Assembly (NCBI RefSeq): GCF_024600715.1
Contig: NZ_CP102332.1
Location: 3,658,001 to 3,722,000 of the forward strand
From: Streptomyces changanensis
GTDB taxonomy: Bacteria > Actinomycetota > Actinomycetes > Streptomycetales > Streptomycetaceae
Reading direction: 5' to 3'
Length of the DNA stretch: 64,000 bases
Shown here: positions 51,820-61,055 of the stretch, in pieces
How positions within the stretch are numbered: the first letter of the stretch is position 1
Layout of the letters: every line of letters starts with the position of its first letter
Position numbers and translations under genes: made by a program
Notes under the pieces: model-generated
Database searches by the model: none
What the model was told of the DNA's origin: nothing
The model's input: the letters and a program-made list of their open reading frames with translations, nothing else

Positions 51820-53399
51820 TGGCCGCGTCCGCCGGCCCCGCCACCCTCGCCGCGCCCGTGTCCGCCGAGGGCGGGGCCGTCGTGGGCGGAGCCGTCGTGG
51901 ACGGGCCCGGCGCGGGTGGGTCCGGCGCCGGCGCCGGCGTCGTGTGCGGGGGCCCTGCGGACGGGTCCGCCTCGGACGGGGCCGCGTCCGAGGCGTACGG
52001 GCCCCGCACCGGGCCGCCGGAAGCACCGCCGCGGGGCGCCCGCCCCCGGCCACCGGGGGCCCGTCCCGCCGCCCTCGACCGGCTGGTGCGCGCCGCCCGT
52101 ACGGCGCCGCGCGGCGGGTGGGCGCACCTGGTGCCGCTGCTGGTGGTCGTCACCCTGCTCGCCGCCCCGACCGGAGCCGACGGCTCCGGCCCGGGCGGTG
52201 CCACCCCCGCCGACGCGGCCTCCGGTCTCCTCGTCGTGTGGTGCGCGGTACGCCTGGCCCGCGCGCGCGTACGGCCCCTGACGCGGCTCGCCGCCGCCGT
52301 GCTCGGCCTGCCCGTCGTCGGGATCTGCGCCGCCGCCGTCGCCTCCCACGACCCGGTGGCCGGCCTGCCCGGAGTCGTCCGCCACCTCCAGGTCTTCGTC
52401 CTCGTCCCCGCCGCCGTGGTGCTGACCCTGCGCGACCGGCGCGACCTCGTCACCGTCGCCCGGGCCCTCGTCGGTCTCGCCCTCGTCCAGGGCGCCATCG
52501 GCGTCGTGCAGTACGCCACCGGGACGGGCGCCTCGTACATGGGCGAGGACGTGCGGGCCGTCGGGACCTTCGGCGCGAGCGACGTGATGGGCATGGCGAC
52601 CGTCGTCTCGTACGGCATCGTCGCCGCCGTCGGCCTCGCGCTCGGCGCGCCGCGGGGCCGGTCCCGGGCCGCCGCCCTGGTCTGCGCCGCGCTGCTCGTC
52701 GTACCGCTGGTGCTGTCGTTCAGCCGGGGCGCGTGGATCGCGACCGTCCTCGCCTGCGGGGCGCAACTCGCCCTGACCGGGGTGCGGCGGGTGCTCGCGG
52801 CGGCCCTCGTGGCGGGGGCGCTCGGCGTGGTCCTCGTCGGCGGGCTCGGCGTCGGCTCCGCCATGGTCCAGGAACGCGTCGCGAGCATCACGCAGGTCAC
52901 CGCCGCGCCCGACCGGTCGGTCACCGACCGGTACACCCTGTGGGCCGCGGCCGCCGGGATGTGGCGGGAACGGCCCCTCACCGGTGTCGGCCTCAAGGGC
53001 TTCCCGCACTACCGGGACGGCCACGCCTCCCTCGCCCTGTCGTCCGGCAGCGACACCGCCGGCGCCGGGGCCGGGTTCCGGCGGCAGCCGCTGCTCTCCC
53101 CACACAACATGTACCTGCTGATCCTCGGCGAGCAGGGCCTGCTGGGCCTCCTGACGGTCGCGGGCGGCTGGCTGGCCCTCCTCGTGTGCGCCTGCCGCCG
53201 CCTGCCCGCCGCCCGCCGTACGGGGCGCCACCTGGACTGCGCGCTCGTCGCCACGGGGCTCCTCGGATGGCAGCTCGTCGACTTCCTGTACGCCGACATC
53301 GGGGGCCCGTCGACCGTCCTGACCGCCGTCGTCCTGGGCGTGGCCGCCTGGTGGGCGCTGGCGGGGCCGGACGCGCCGCGGGGGGACGCCCGTGCCTAG
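51819..53399 (+). CDS. O-antigen ligase/polymerase-family membrane protein
   Basis: 526 residues: a Gly/Pro-rich N-terminus of about 85 residues, then roughly ten membrane helices. O-antigen ligase-family features include LSFSRGAWIATVLACG, a large periplasmic loop containing RPLTGVGLKGFPHYRDGH and PHNMYLLILGEQGLLGLL (conserved His). In this operon it most likely acts as the Wzy-type polymerase of flipped repeat units. ATG shares bases with the previous TGA (TGATG). Confidence 0.88.
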   Translation: MAASAGPATLAAPVSAEGGAVVGGAVVDGPGAGGSGAGAGVVCGGPADGSASDGAASEAYGPRTGPPEAPPRGARPRPPGARPAALDRLVRAARTAPRGGWAHLVPLLVVVTLLAAPTGADGSGPGGATPADAASGLLVVWCAVRLARARVRPLTRLAAAVLGLPVVGICAAAVASHDPVAGLPGVVRHLQVFVLVPAAVVLTLRDRRDLVTVARALVGLALVQGAIGVVQYATGTGASYMGEDVRAVGTFGASDVMGMATVVSYGIVAAVGLALGAPRGRSRAAALVCAALLVVPLVLSFSRGAWIATVLACGAQLALTGVRRVLAAALVAGALGVVLVGGLGVGSAMVQERVASITQVTAAPDRSVTDRYTLWAAAAGMWRERPLTGVGLKGFPHYRDGHASLALSSGSDTAGAGAGFRRQPLLSPHNMYLLILGEQGLLGLLTVAGGWLALLVCACRRLPAARRTGRHLDCALVATGLLGWQLVDFLYADIGGPSTVLTAVVLGVAAWWALAGPDAPRGDARA

Positions 53400-55425
53400 C
53401 GGCGCCCGGCCGGGGCGGGCCGCCGAACGGCCCGCCGCGCCCGCGGTGACCGGTGCGCGGGTGGTCCCGGGCGGGCCTGCGGCGGCGGATGGCCCCGCGG
53501 CGGCCGGTGGCTCCGGGGCGGGCACGCCCTCGGCGGCCGGCGCGGCGGGAGTGCCTGGTGGCTCCGGCGTGGTGGGACTGCCTGGTGGCTCCGGCGTGGC
53601 GGGAGTCGGTGGTTCCGGCGGGCGGGAGTCCGGGGCGGGCGGGGCGGCATGGGCGCCGTCCGGTCGGTTCCTCGCCCGAGCCGCCCTCCTCACCGCCGGG
53701 CTCACCGCGGCCGGGGCGCTGCTCGGCCTCGTACGCGACCAGTTGCTCGCCCACGCCTTCGGCGCGGGGCCGGACACCGACGCGTTCCTCATCGCGTGGA
53801 CCGTGCCCGAGTTCGCCGCGACGCTCCTCATCGAGGACGCCATGGCGCTGCTCCTCGTCCCGGCGTTCAGCCGTGCCCTCGCCCGGCGGGCCGCCGCCAC
53901 CGGCCCCGACCCGGTGCTGGGCCTGGTCCGCGCGACGCTCCCGGGGACGGCCCTGGCCGCCGCCGCGGGCGCCGCGCTGGTCGCCGCCGCGGCGCCCCTG
54001 CTCGTACCGCTGCTGGCTCCCGGCCTGCCGGAGCAGCGGCTCGCGGTCGACTGCACCCGGCTCACGGCCACCTGCGTCCTGTCGTTCGCGCTCGCCGGGT
54101 ACGTCAGCGCCGTCCTGCGGGCGCACGGCAGGTTCCTCGCCCCCGCCGGGATCTACGTCGTCCACAACGCCGGCATCATCGCCGCGGTCCTGCTGCTGGG
54201 CCCGGCCCTCGGGGTCCGGGCGGCGGCCCTCGGGGTCGCGGCGGGCGGGGCGCTCATGGCGCTCGTCCAGGCGCCCGCGCTGGTACGGCGGCTGCGAGCC
54301 GGCCGTACCGACGGCCCGGCGCGCCCGCGCACCCGCAGCCGGACGCGTGCCGGTGGCCGGGCGCGCACCGGCAGCCGGCCGCGTGCCGGTGGTTCCCTGC
54401 GGCCGGTACGGGCGGTGGCACGGGTGCGGGCGGCCGCGCGGTCGCGGGGCGGGGGCGGGGCGGCCGCGGGCGTGGCCCTCGCGCTGGTCCTGCCGGTCGT
54501 CGTCTTCGCCGTCAGCCGCCAGTGCCAGGTCCTCGTCGAACGCTTCCTCGCCGCGCCGCTGCCCGCCGGGGCGATCTCGCACCTCAACTACGCCCAGAAG
54601 GTGGCCCAGCTGCCGATGGTGCTGTCGCTGATGCTGTGCACCGTCAGCTTCCCCGTCGTCGCCCGCGCCCTCGCCGCCGGGGACGGGGACACCGCCCGGC
54701 GCCGCGCCGAACGCGACCTGCTGGGGGCGGGCGCCCTCGTCCTGGCCGGCGCCGCGACCGTCGCCGCGGCCGCCCCGCAGATCGTGCACCTGCTGTTCCA
54801 GCGCGGCGCGTTCGACGCGGCCGACACCGCCGCCACCGCCGCCGTCATGCGCGTGTACGCCCTCGGCCTGCTCGGCCACACCCTCGTCGGCGCCCTCGTG
54901 CGCTGCTACTTCGCCGCGTCCCGGCCCCTGTGGTTCCCGGCCGGCGCCATGCTCCTCGGCATCGCGGCCAACACCGCCCTCGGCGCCCTGTGGGCCGACC
55001 GCTGGGGCGCCCCCGGCATCGCCCTGGCCAACGCCGTGGGCATCACCCTCACCGCCGCCCTCCTCCTCGCCGGGGCGAGCCGCCGGAACGTACCGCTCCA
55101 CGCCCCCGGGGTCGCCGCCGGCCTCGCCCGGCTCACGGCCGCGGCCGCCGTCGCCGCCGTCGCCGCCCGGATCTGCGCCTCCTGGCCCGACGCCCCCCTC
55201 GCCGGCGCCGCCCTGGCGGCCGCCGCCGTCCTCACCGTCTTCCCCGCCGCCGCCCACGCGCTGCGCGCGCCGCTCGTGCCCGCACTGGCGCGCGCCGCGC
55301 TGCGCGCCCCCCTCCGGCGCGGCACCGCACCGCGCAGCCCCCTCCCGCGAAGGCAGCACCATGTTCCGTCGGACCCCGCCCCCCTGGATCGCGATGTACC
55401 ACTCGGTCGACGACGACCGGGATGA
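53392..55425 (+). CDS. MviN/MurJ-family lipid-linked oligosaccharide flippase
   Basis: 677 residues. An N-terminal low-complexity part (about 85 residues; repeated GSGVVGLPG-like words) precedes the 14-helix MOP-superfamily flippase core (LLGLVRDQLLAHAFGAGPDTDAFLIAWTVPEFAATLL; LPAGAISHLNYAQKVAQLPMVL; VHLLFQRGAFDAADTAATA; GVLVRCYFAA-like LVRCYFAAS). It is probably the Wzx-equivalent flippase for this operon. An Arg/Gly-rich cytoplasmic insert lies around residue 310-345. GTG start overlaps the previous stop; its 3' end overlaps the deacetylase gene by 65 bases. Confidence 0.9.
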   Translation: MPSGARPGRAAERPAAPAVTGARVVPGGPAAADGPAAAGGSGAGTPSAAGAAGVPGGSGVVGLPGGSGVAGVGGSGGRESGAGGAAWAPSGRFLARAALLTAGLTAAGALLGLVRDQLLAHAFGAGPDTDAFLIAWTVPEFAATLLIEDAMALLLVPAFSRALARRAAATGPDPVLGLVRATLPGTALAAAAGAALVAAAAPLLVPLLAPGLPEQRLAVDCTRLTATCVLSFALAGYVSAVLRAHGRFLAPAGIYVVHNAGIIAAVLLLGPALGVRAAALGVAAGGALMALVQAPALVRRLRAGRTDGPARPRTRSRTRAGGRARTGSRPRAGGSLRPVRAVARVRAAARSRGGGGAAAGVALALVLPVVVFAVSRQCQVLVERFLAAPLPAGAISHLNYAQKVAQLPMVLSLMLCTVSFPVVARALAAGDGDTARRRAERDLLGAGALVLAGAATVAAAAPQIVHLLFQRGAFDAADTAATAAVMRVYALGLLGHTLVGALVRCYFAASRPLWFPAGAMLLGIAANTALGALWADRWGAPGIALANAVGITLTAALLLAGASRRNVPLHAPGVAAGLARLTAAAAVAAVAARICASWPDAPLAGAALAAAAVLTVFPAAAHALRAPLVPALARAALRAPLRRGTAPRSPLPRRQHHVPSDPAPLDRDVPLGRRRPG

Positions 55426-56326
55426 CCCGTACCGCGTCACCGTCACCCCCGCCCGGCTCGACGCCCAGCTGCGCTGGCTGCGCGCCCGCGGCCTGCGCGG
55501 GGTCGCCGTGCGCGAACTCCTCGCGGCCACGGCCCGCGGCACCGCGGCCGGCCTGGTCGGGCTGACCTTCGACGACGGGTACGCCGACTTCCTGCACGCG
55601 GCCGTGCCGCTGCTGCGCCGCCACGGCTGCACCGCCACCGTCTTCGCCCTCCCCGGCCGCCTCGGCGGCGACAACGCGTGGGACGAGCGCGGTCCGCGCA
55701 AACCGCTCCTCACCGCCGACGGGCTGCGCCGCTGCGCCGACGCCGGCATGGAGGTCGCCTCGCACGGGCTGTGGCACGTCTCCCTGACGTCCGCCGACGA
55801 CCCCACCCTGCGCGAGGAACTGCACGGCAGCAGGGAGCTGCTGCGGGTGTTCACCGGCGAGGCACCGGCCGGCTTCTGCTACCCGTACGGGCACGTCGAC
55901 CCGCGCGTCGCCGCCGCCGCGCGGGACGCGGGCTACGCGTACGCCTGCGCCATCGACCCGGGCGCCCTGAGCGGCCCGTACGCCCTGCCGCGCGTCCACG
56001 TCGGGCAGCGCGACACCGGGCTCCGGCTGTACGCCAAGCACCGGCTGCACGCCCTGCGCCGCCGCGCACCCGCGGGCCTCCCCACCGCCGGGGAGCCGAC
56101 GGCCGCCACCGGACGACCGGCCCCGGCCCGGGCGCCCGCCACCAGGGGCCCCGCCGCCGCGGTGGAGCCGCCCCTCTTCGGGACGCCGCCCGCGGCCGGG
56201 GAACGGGCTCCCACAGGGGCCCCGGCCCCCGCCACAACGACCCCCACCGCCCCGGCTCCCACCGCCCCGGCCACCGCCGAACCCGCCCCCGTCGACCTGC
56301 GGGCCGTCCGGACGCGTGCGTCATGA
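55361..56326 (+). CDS. NodB-type polysaccharide deacetylase
   Basis: 321 residues. The NodB motifs are LTFDDGYADF (catalytic Asp and metal Asp), VASHGLWHVSLTS (H-x-x-x-H pair as HGLWH) and YPYGHVDPRV, all intact. It removes N-acetyl groups from amino-sugar residues of the polymer or precursor. There is no signal peptide (MFRRTPPPWIAMYHS), so it acts inside or is exported unconventionally. The C-terminal 85 residues are a Pro/Ala/Thr-rich tail. ATG with GAAGG upstream, inside the end of the flippase gene. Confidence 0.92.
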   Translation: MFRRTPPPWIAMYHSVDDDRDDPYRVTVTPARLDAQLRWLRARGLRGVAVRELLAATARGTAAGLVGLTFDDGYADFLHAAVPLLRRHGCTATVFALPGRLGGDNAWDERGPRKPLLTADGLRRCADAGMEVASHGLWHVSLTSADDPTLREELHGSRELLRVFTGEAPAGFCYPYGHVDPRVAAAARDAGYAYACAIDPGALSGPYALPRVHVGQRDTGLRLYAKHRLHALRRRAPAGLPTAGEPTAATGRPAPARAPATRGPAAAVEPPLFGTPPAAGERAPTGAPAPATTTPTAPAPTAPATAEPAPVDLRAVRTRAS

Positions 56327-57423
56327 GGGTCCTGCACGTCATCACCGGCCTCGGCATCGGCGGCGCCGAACAACAACTACGGCTCCTCCTGCGCCACCTC
56401 CCCGTCCACAGCGGCGTCGTCACCCTCACCGACCCCGGCCCCGTCGCCGCCGCCCTGCGCGCCGACGGCGTCCCCGTCGTCCACCTCGGCATGCGCGGCA
56501 ACCGCGACCTGTCCGCGCTGCCCCGGCTCGTCCGGCTCATCCGCCGCGGCCGCTACGACGTCGTCCACACCCACCTCTACCGGGCGTGCGTGTACGGGCG
56601 GATCGCCGCGCGCCTCGCCGGGGTGCGGCACGTCGTCGCGACCGAGCACTCGCTGGGCACCGCGCAGATCGAGGGGCGTCCCCTCAGCGCCGGCGCCCGC
56701 GCCCTGTACCTGGCGACCGAGCGGCTCGGCTCCGCCACCGTCGCCGTCTCCGACACCGTGGCCCGGCGGCTCGCGGACTGGGGCGTCCGGCCGCACCGCA
56801 TCCACGTCGTCCCCAACGGCGTCGACGCCGCCGCCCTCGCCCACGACGAGCGGGCCCGCGCCACCGCCAGGCGGCGGCTCGGCATCCCGCCGGACGCGTA
56901 CGTCGTCGGCGGGGTGGGGCGGCTCGTCCCGGGCAAGCGGTTCGACGTCCTGGTCCGCGCCCTGGCCGAACTGCCGCCGGACGTACGGCTCCTCCTCGTC
57001 GGTGACGGAGGCCAGCGGACCCGGCTGGAGCGGCTGGCAGGCGCGTCCGGGATCGACGACCGGGTGGTGTGGGCGGGCGCCGTCACCCGCGACCTGCCGG
57101 CCCTGCTCTCCGCGATGGACGTCTTCGTGTCCCCGTCCGCCGACGAGGCGTTCGGGCTCGCGGTCGTCGAGGCGCTGGCCGCCGGGCTGCCCGTCCGCTA
57201 CGTGGCCTGCCCCGCCCTCGACGACCTGCCGCCCGAGGAGGCGCCCACGGCCCTCCGCATCGGCGGCACCGTCGCCGACGTGGCCGCCGCCGTGCGCGCG
57301 ACCCGCGCCGCCCACGGGGCGGGCGCCGCGCGCGGCCCGGTGCCCCCGGCGGCGTACCGGTACGACATCGCCCGTACCGCCCGGCAGTTGATGGCCCTCT
57401 ACCGAGAAACGAGTGACCGATGA
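56323..57423 (+). CDS. GT4-family glycosyltransferase
   Basis: 366 residues, GT-B fold. RVLHVITGLGIGGAEQQLRLL at the N-terminus is the classic GT4 start. It is followed by YDVVHTHLYRACVYGRIAARL, VVPNGVDAAAL, GVGRLVPGKRFDVLVRAL, LLLVGDGGQRTRLERLA and SPSADEAFGLAVVEALAAGLPV (E-x7-E). It is the second sugar-adding enzyme of the operon. ATGA overlaps at both ends (start on the deacetylase stop, stop on the Wzz-like start). Confidence 0.93.
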   Translation: MRVLHVITGLGIGGAEQQLRLLLRHLPVHSGVVTLTDPGPVAAALRADGVPVVHLGMRGNRDLSALPRLVRLIRRGRYDVVHTHLYRACVYGRIAARLAGVRHVVATEHSLGTAQIEGRPLSAGARALYLATERLGSATVAVSDTVARRLADWGVRPHRIHVVPNGVDAAALAHDERARATARRRLGIPPDAYVVGGVGRLVPGKRFDVLVRALAELPPDVRLLLVGDGGQRTRLERLAGASGIDDRVVWAGAVTRDLPALLSAMDVFVSPSADEAFGLAVVEALAAGLPVRYVACPALDDLPPEEAPTALRIGGTVADVAAAVRATRAAHGAGAARGPVPPAAYRYDIARTARQLMALYRETSDR

Positions 57424-58250
57424 CCCCGCGAACCATCCCCGGAGTGCGCCGGCTCGTCCGGCTCGCCCGCCGGGCCTCCGCCCGCGCGCCGCGCCCCGGC
57501 CGCGTCTGGACCGTGCCGGCGGCGGTGCTGGCCGGCGCCGCGGCCGGCGGCGCATATGGGCTGCTCGCCACGCCCGAGTACGCGGCCACCAGCTACGTCG
57601 TGGTCGTCCCCGAGGAGCGGTCCGACCCCGCCGGGGCGATGGGCCTGGCGCAGGCATACGGGCGGGTCGCCACGGACGTCGCCGTCGCCGGCGACGCCGC
57701 CGTGTGGGCCCGCGTGACACCGGGGGAGCTGCGCGCGAACGTCACCGCGGCCACCTCGCCCGACGCGCCAATGATCTCCGTCACCGCCCGGTCGGAGCGG
57801 GCCGGGACGGCCGCCGCCATGGCGGACGGCGTGGCCAGGGCCCTGGTGCAGAAGGGCGCGCACGCCCGCGCCGGTACGCACGTGAACGTCGTCCAGTTCG
57901 CCCGCGCGACCAAGCCGACCGCGCCCGTCTCGCCGTCGGCGCCGCTCGCCGTCCTCGTCGGCGGCAGCGCGGGCGGGCTGCTGGGCGGGCTGGCGCTGCT
58001 GGTCCGCCCCCGCCGCACGGCCGCCGGCCGACCGCCGGCCGAGGCCGCCGCGGCCCCGGCCCCCGGCGCCACCCCGGCCACCGGTACGACCCAGGCGACA
58101 GACACGGGCCAGGCGACGGGCGCGGCCCAGGCCACCGGTACGGCTCCGGCCACCGGTACGGCCCCGGCCACCGCCGCCGTGCCCGGCCCCGGCCCCGGCC
58201 CGCGCTCCGGCACCGCCGCAGCCCCCGCACCGCAGCCGGAGGCCGTGTGA
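57420..58250 (+). CDS. Wzz-like chain-length determinant protein, kinase-less
   Basis: 276 residues: a basic N-terminus, membrane helix TVPAAVLAGAAAGGAYGLLA, an extracytoplasmic domain (YAATSYVVVVPEERSDPAGAMG; VTARSERAGTAAAMADGVA) and a second helix LAVLVGGSAGGLLGGLALLV. A Thr/Ala/Gly/Pro repeat tail follows (ATGTAPATGTAPAT). The two-helix layout matches polysaccharide co-polymerases that set chain length. The C-terminal tyrosine-kinase domain of Wzc/CapB proteins is absent. ATG overlaps the preceding stop. Confidence 0.8.
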   Translation: MTPRTIPGVRRLVRLARRASARAPRPGRVWTVPAAVLAGAAAGGAYGLLATPEYAATSYVVVVPEERSDPAGAMGLAQAYGRVATDVAVAGDAAVWARVTPGELRANVTAATSPDAPMISVTARSERAGTAAAMADGVARALVQKGAHARAGTHVNVVQFARATKPTAPVSPSAPLAVLVGGSAGGLLGGLALLVRPRRTAAGRPPAEAAAAPAPGATPATGTTQATDTGQATGAAQATGTAPATGTAPATAAVPGPGPGPRSGTAAAPAPQPEAV

Positions 58251-59506
58251 GCACGACGCGCACCACCGCGCCCACCCCCACCAGGACGGCCGGGACCTCC
58301 GGGACGTCTGCGGCGGCGGCGTCCTCCGGCCCGGTCGCTGTCGCGTCCACCGTCTGCCGGGAGGACGAGCACTTCGGCGCCCTCGCCACCGACTGGGCGG
58401 ACCTGTACGACCGCTGTGCCACCGTCACCCCGTTCCAGACGCACGCCTGGCTCCACTCCTGGTGGCTGTCCTACGGCGTGCCGGGGCGGCTGCGGGTCGT
58501 CCTCGTGCGCCGCGTCACCGACGGGCGGCTCGTCGCGGCCGCGCCCCTGTGGCTCACGCCAGGCCGCGCGCCGACCGTGGCATTCCTGGGCGGCGACCTC
58601 ACCGACTACGGCGACGTCCTCGTGGACGAGGGCTGTCCCGGCGCGCTGCCGGCGCTGGCCGCCGCGCTGGCCGACCTCCCCGAGCTGACCCGGGGCGCCG
58701 TCGTGGACCTGCGGGAGGTGCGTCCCGGGGCCGCCGCGGAGCGGCTCCTGGCCCGCTGGCCCGGGCCCCGCAGGCGGTACCCGGACTCCACGTGCCTGGA
58801 GCTGCCGTGCCTACCCGTCGACGACCTGGTGCGCCGGCTGCCGTCCCCCCGGGCGCAGCGGGCCCGGGCGAAGCTCCGCAAGATCGACCGGGAGGGCATC
58901 ACGGCCCGGCACGTCCCCGCGGACGAGGTCTCGGGAGCCCTGGACCACCTGCTGGACCTGCACCGCCGCCAGTGGGTCGGCCGCGGTGTGACGGCCGAAC
59001 ACCTGACGTCCCGCTTCGCGGAGCACCTGGGCCGGGCGGTACGGGGCATGGCGGCGTCGGGGCACGCGTGCGTGACGGAGTTCCTGCTCGGCGACGAGGT
59101 GGTCGCCGTGGACCTCACGCTGCTGTCGCCGCGGCTCTCCGGGGGCTACCTGTACGGCGCCGACTCGATGCTGCGCTCCCTCAAGGTGGACCTCGCGACG
59201 CTGCTGCTGCGCAACAGCGCCCGGCTCGGTGACGGCACCGGCCGCACGACGCTGAGCCTGCTGCGCGGTGACGAGCCGTACAAGCACCACTGGCGTCCCG
59301 ACGCCGTGCGCAACGGGCGACTGCTGCTGGCCCGCCGCAGGGCGGCCCCGCTGCTGTGGCTGCGGGCGGCGTACGTCGGCGGCCGCGGCCGGGCGGCGGA
59401 CCGCCTGCGCGACCACGCTTGGGCGCGCGCCCTGCGGCACCGCCTCACCGGCGGGCCCGCGGCGGCCCCTACGGGGCGCACGGGTCGGGGTCGAACCACT
59501 TCCTGA
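58247..59506 (+). CDS. FemAB/BioF2-like GNAT acyltransferase
   Basis: 419 residues. FQTHAWLHSWWLSYG near the N-terminus, RAKLRKIDREG in the middle, and GDEVVAVDLTLLSPRLSGGYLYGADS with SLLRGDEPYKHHW at the C-terminus match the GNAT/CelD-BioF2 family common in polysaccharide clusters. Such enzymes acylate sugars or amino sugars; here a deacetylated residue may be the acceptor (inference). GTG start in a GTGA overlap. The last 38 bases overlap the 3' end of the convergent hydrolase gene. Confidence 0.85.
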   Translation: MSTTRTTAPTPTRTAGTSGTSAAAASSGPVAVASTVCREDEHFGALATDWADLYDRCATVTPFQTHAWLHSWWLSYGVPGRLRVVLVRRVTDGRLVAAAPLWLTPGRAPTVAFLGGDLTDYGDVLVDEGCPGALPALAAALADLPELTRGAVVDLREVRPGAAAERLLARWPGPRRRYPDSTCLELPCLPVDDLVRRLPSPRAQRARAKLRKIDREGITARHVPADEVSGALDHLLDLHRRQWVGRGVTAEHLTSRFAEHLGRAVRGMAASGHACVTEFLLGDEVVAVDLTLLSPRLSGGYLYGADSMLRSLKVDLATLLLRNSARLGDGTGRTTLSLLRGDEPYKHHWRPDAVRNGRLLLARRRAAPLLWLRAAYVGGRGRAADRLRDHAWARALRHRLTGGPAAAPTGRTGRGRTTS

Positions 59507-60875
59507 TCCACCGGGGGAGCCCGCCCGCCGGGCACCGCGCCTCGCCCGCTCGGCCCGGCTCCCCCGGCACCTCGATCCGGCCCGCCGCGCCCGCCCCACC
59601 TGACCCGCCCGACCCGCCGGGCTCATCGGACTCGACAGGCTCCGCCGGCCCACCGGGCTCCACGGGATCCGCAGGCCCGACCGGCCCCACCGACTCCACC
59701 GACTCAACCGGCCCGACCGGCTCGTCGGGTCGCCCGGGCCCGACCGGCGGCCCCCCGCCGACCTCCCCGGGCCCGCCGACCTCCTCCGGCCCATCGGCCC
59801 CGCCCGGCCCATCGGCCCCGCCCGGTCCGCCAGGCTCCGGCTCCCCGGGCTCCGGCGGCCGTGCCGGCACCGGCTCCAGCCCGAAGAGCGCCGAGCGGAA
59901 CACCGCCGAGGACTCGGGGTTCCCCGCGCACTGCCACACGCCGTGCGGGCAGTAGTCGCTGATGGAGTGGTACAGCGGTTTGTGCTCCCGCATCCATGCG
60001 AGCATCCGCCGCATGTAATCGGGATTGTCGCCGTTTCTGAACAGCCCCCACTCGGGATAGGAGATAGGCTTCCCGCGGGCCGCGGCGAATTCCACGTGGT
60101 CCCGCAGCCCGTACGGTTCGTTCGCCTGCTCGTCGAAGGTCCGGCCCGGCGGCTGGTCGTAGGAGTCCATTCCCACGATGTCCACGACGTCGTCGCCCGG
60201 ATAACACGCGGTCCAGGGAATGGCGTCCCGTCCCCGATTGGGCGCGAAGTCGAATCGGAATTCCTGACCGGGAACCTCACGCATGGCGGTGACGATGCGT
60301 TTCCAGTACCTCTTCCACGCGTCCGGGTCCGGCCCGCACCGGTGGCTGTACGTGGAGCCGTTCATCTCCCAGCCGAGGACGATGACGGTGTCCGGCACGC
60401 CGAGCCCCACGAGCCGCTCGGCGAGCGCCCGGAAGTGGTGGTCGAACCAGCCCTCCGCGCCGTGCCGCAGCAGCCGCGCGACGACCGCGTCCGGCAGCCG
60501 GCTCTCGTTGCGCTCCAGCATCGGCACGTTGAGCACGAACAGCCGGTCCTCCCGGGCCCGCCGCCACTCGGCCCAGGCGTCGAGGAACCCCGGCCGGCCG
60601 GCGATGTTGGACCATCTGTCGCCCGGCAGGTAGGTGTGGCCGGCGCGCAGCTCGGTACCGCCCAGCCACTGCTGCAACTCCGTCATGCGGCTCACGCCCG
60701 CGGTCCCGTAGTGGAGGTACGCGCCGAGCGCCGTCTCCCCGGTCGTCACCGGGTCGGGCCCGGGGGGTTCCTCCGCCGCGCGGGCCGGCGCGGGCAGCAC
60801 CGCCGCGGGGAGCAGCAGCGCGGCGGCGCACGCGCCCACCCAGGCGCTCGTCGTCTTTCCGTTCCGGACGGTCAT
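59469..60875 (-). CDS. Secreted clan GH-A (GH26-like) glycoside hydrolase
   Basis: 468 residues with signal peptide (TVRNGKTTSAWVGACAAALLLPAAVLPAPARA). The catalytic domain has VIVLGWEMNGSTYSHRCG (acid/base Glu), RFDFAPNRG, DIVGMDSYDQPPG and KPISYPEWGLFRNGDN (nucleophile Glu), the pattern of beta-mannanase-like GH26 enzymes. A Gly/Pro/Glu/Val-rich linker of about 100 residues follows, then a compact end with two Cys (RCPAGGLPRWIRKWFDPDPC). ATG at 60875 has AAGGAG five bases upstream. Located against the exopolysaccharide operon, it may trim or release the polymer. Confidence 0.85.
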   Translation of the reverse strand: MTVRNGKTTSAWVGACAAALLLPAAVLPAPARAAEEPPGPDPVTTGETALGAYLHYGTAGVSRMTELQQWLGGTELRAGHTYLPGDRWSNIAGRPGFLDAWAEWRRAREDRLFVLNVPMLERNESRLPDAVVARLLRHGAEGWFDHHFRALAERLVGLGVPDTVIVLGWEMNGSTYSHRCGPDPDAWKRYWKRIVTAMREVPGQEFRFDFAPNRGRDAIPWTACYPGDDVVDIVGMDSYDQPPGRTFDEQANEPYGLRDHVEFAAARGKPISYPEWGLFRNGDNPDYMRRMLAWMREHKPLYHSISDYCPHGVWQCAGNPESSAVFRSALFGLEPVPARPPEPGEPEPGGPGGADGPGGADGPEEVGGPGEVGGGPPVGPGRPDEPVGPVESVESVGPVGPADPVEPGGPAEPVESDEPGGSGGSGGAGAAGRIEVPGEPGRAGEARCPAGGLPRWIRKWFDPDPCAP

Positions 60876-61055
60876 CCGCACTCCTTCGTCAGGCGCCGCA
60901 CTCCGTCACTCAGCCGTCCGACCTGTCACTTCGTTCGACCTGTCACCTGGACCCAACGTAAGCGCGGCGGCCCGGCCGGGAACCCGGCCCCCGCCCCTCC
61001 GTACGCCATCAGTGGAAGCCCTCGCCCAGTCGGGGCATCGAGACGAGGACAGCCC

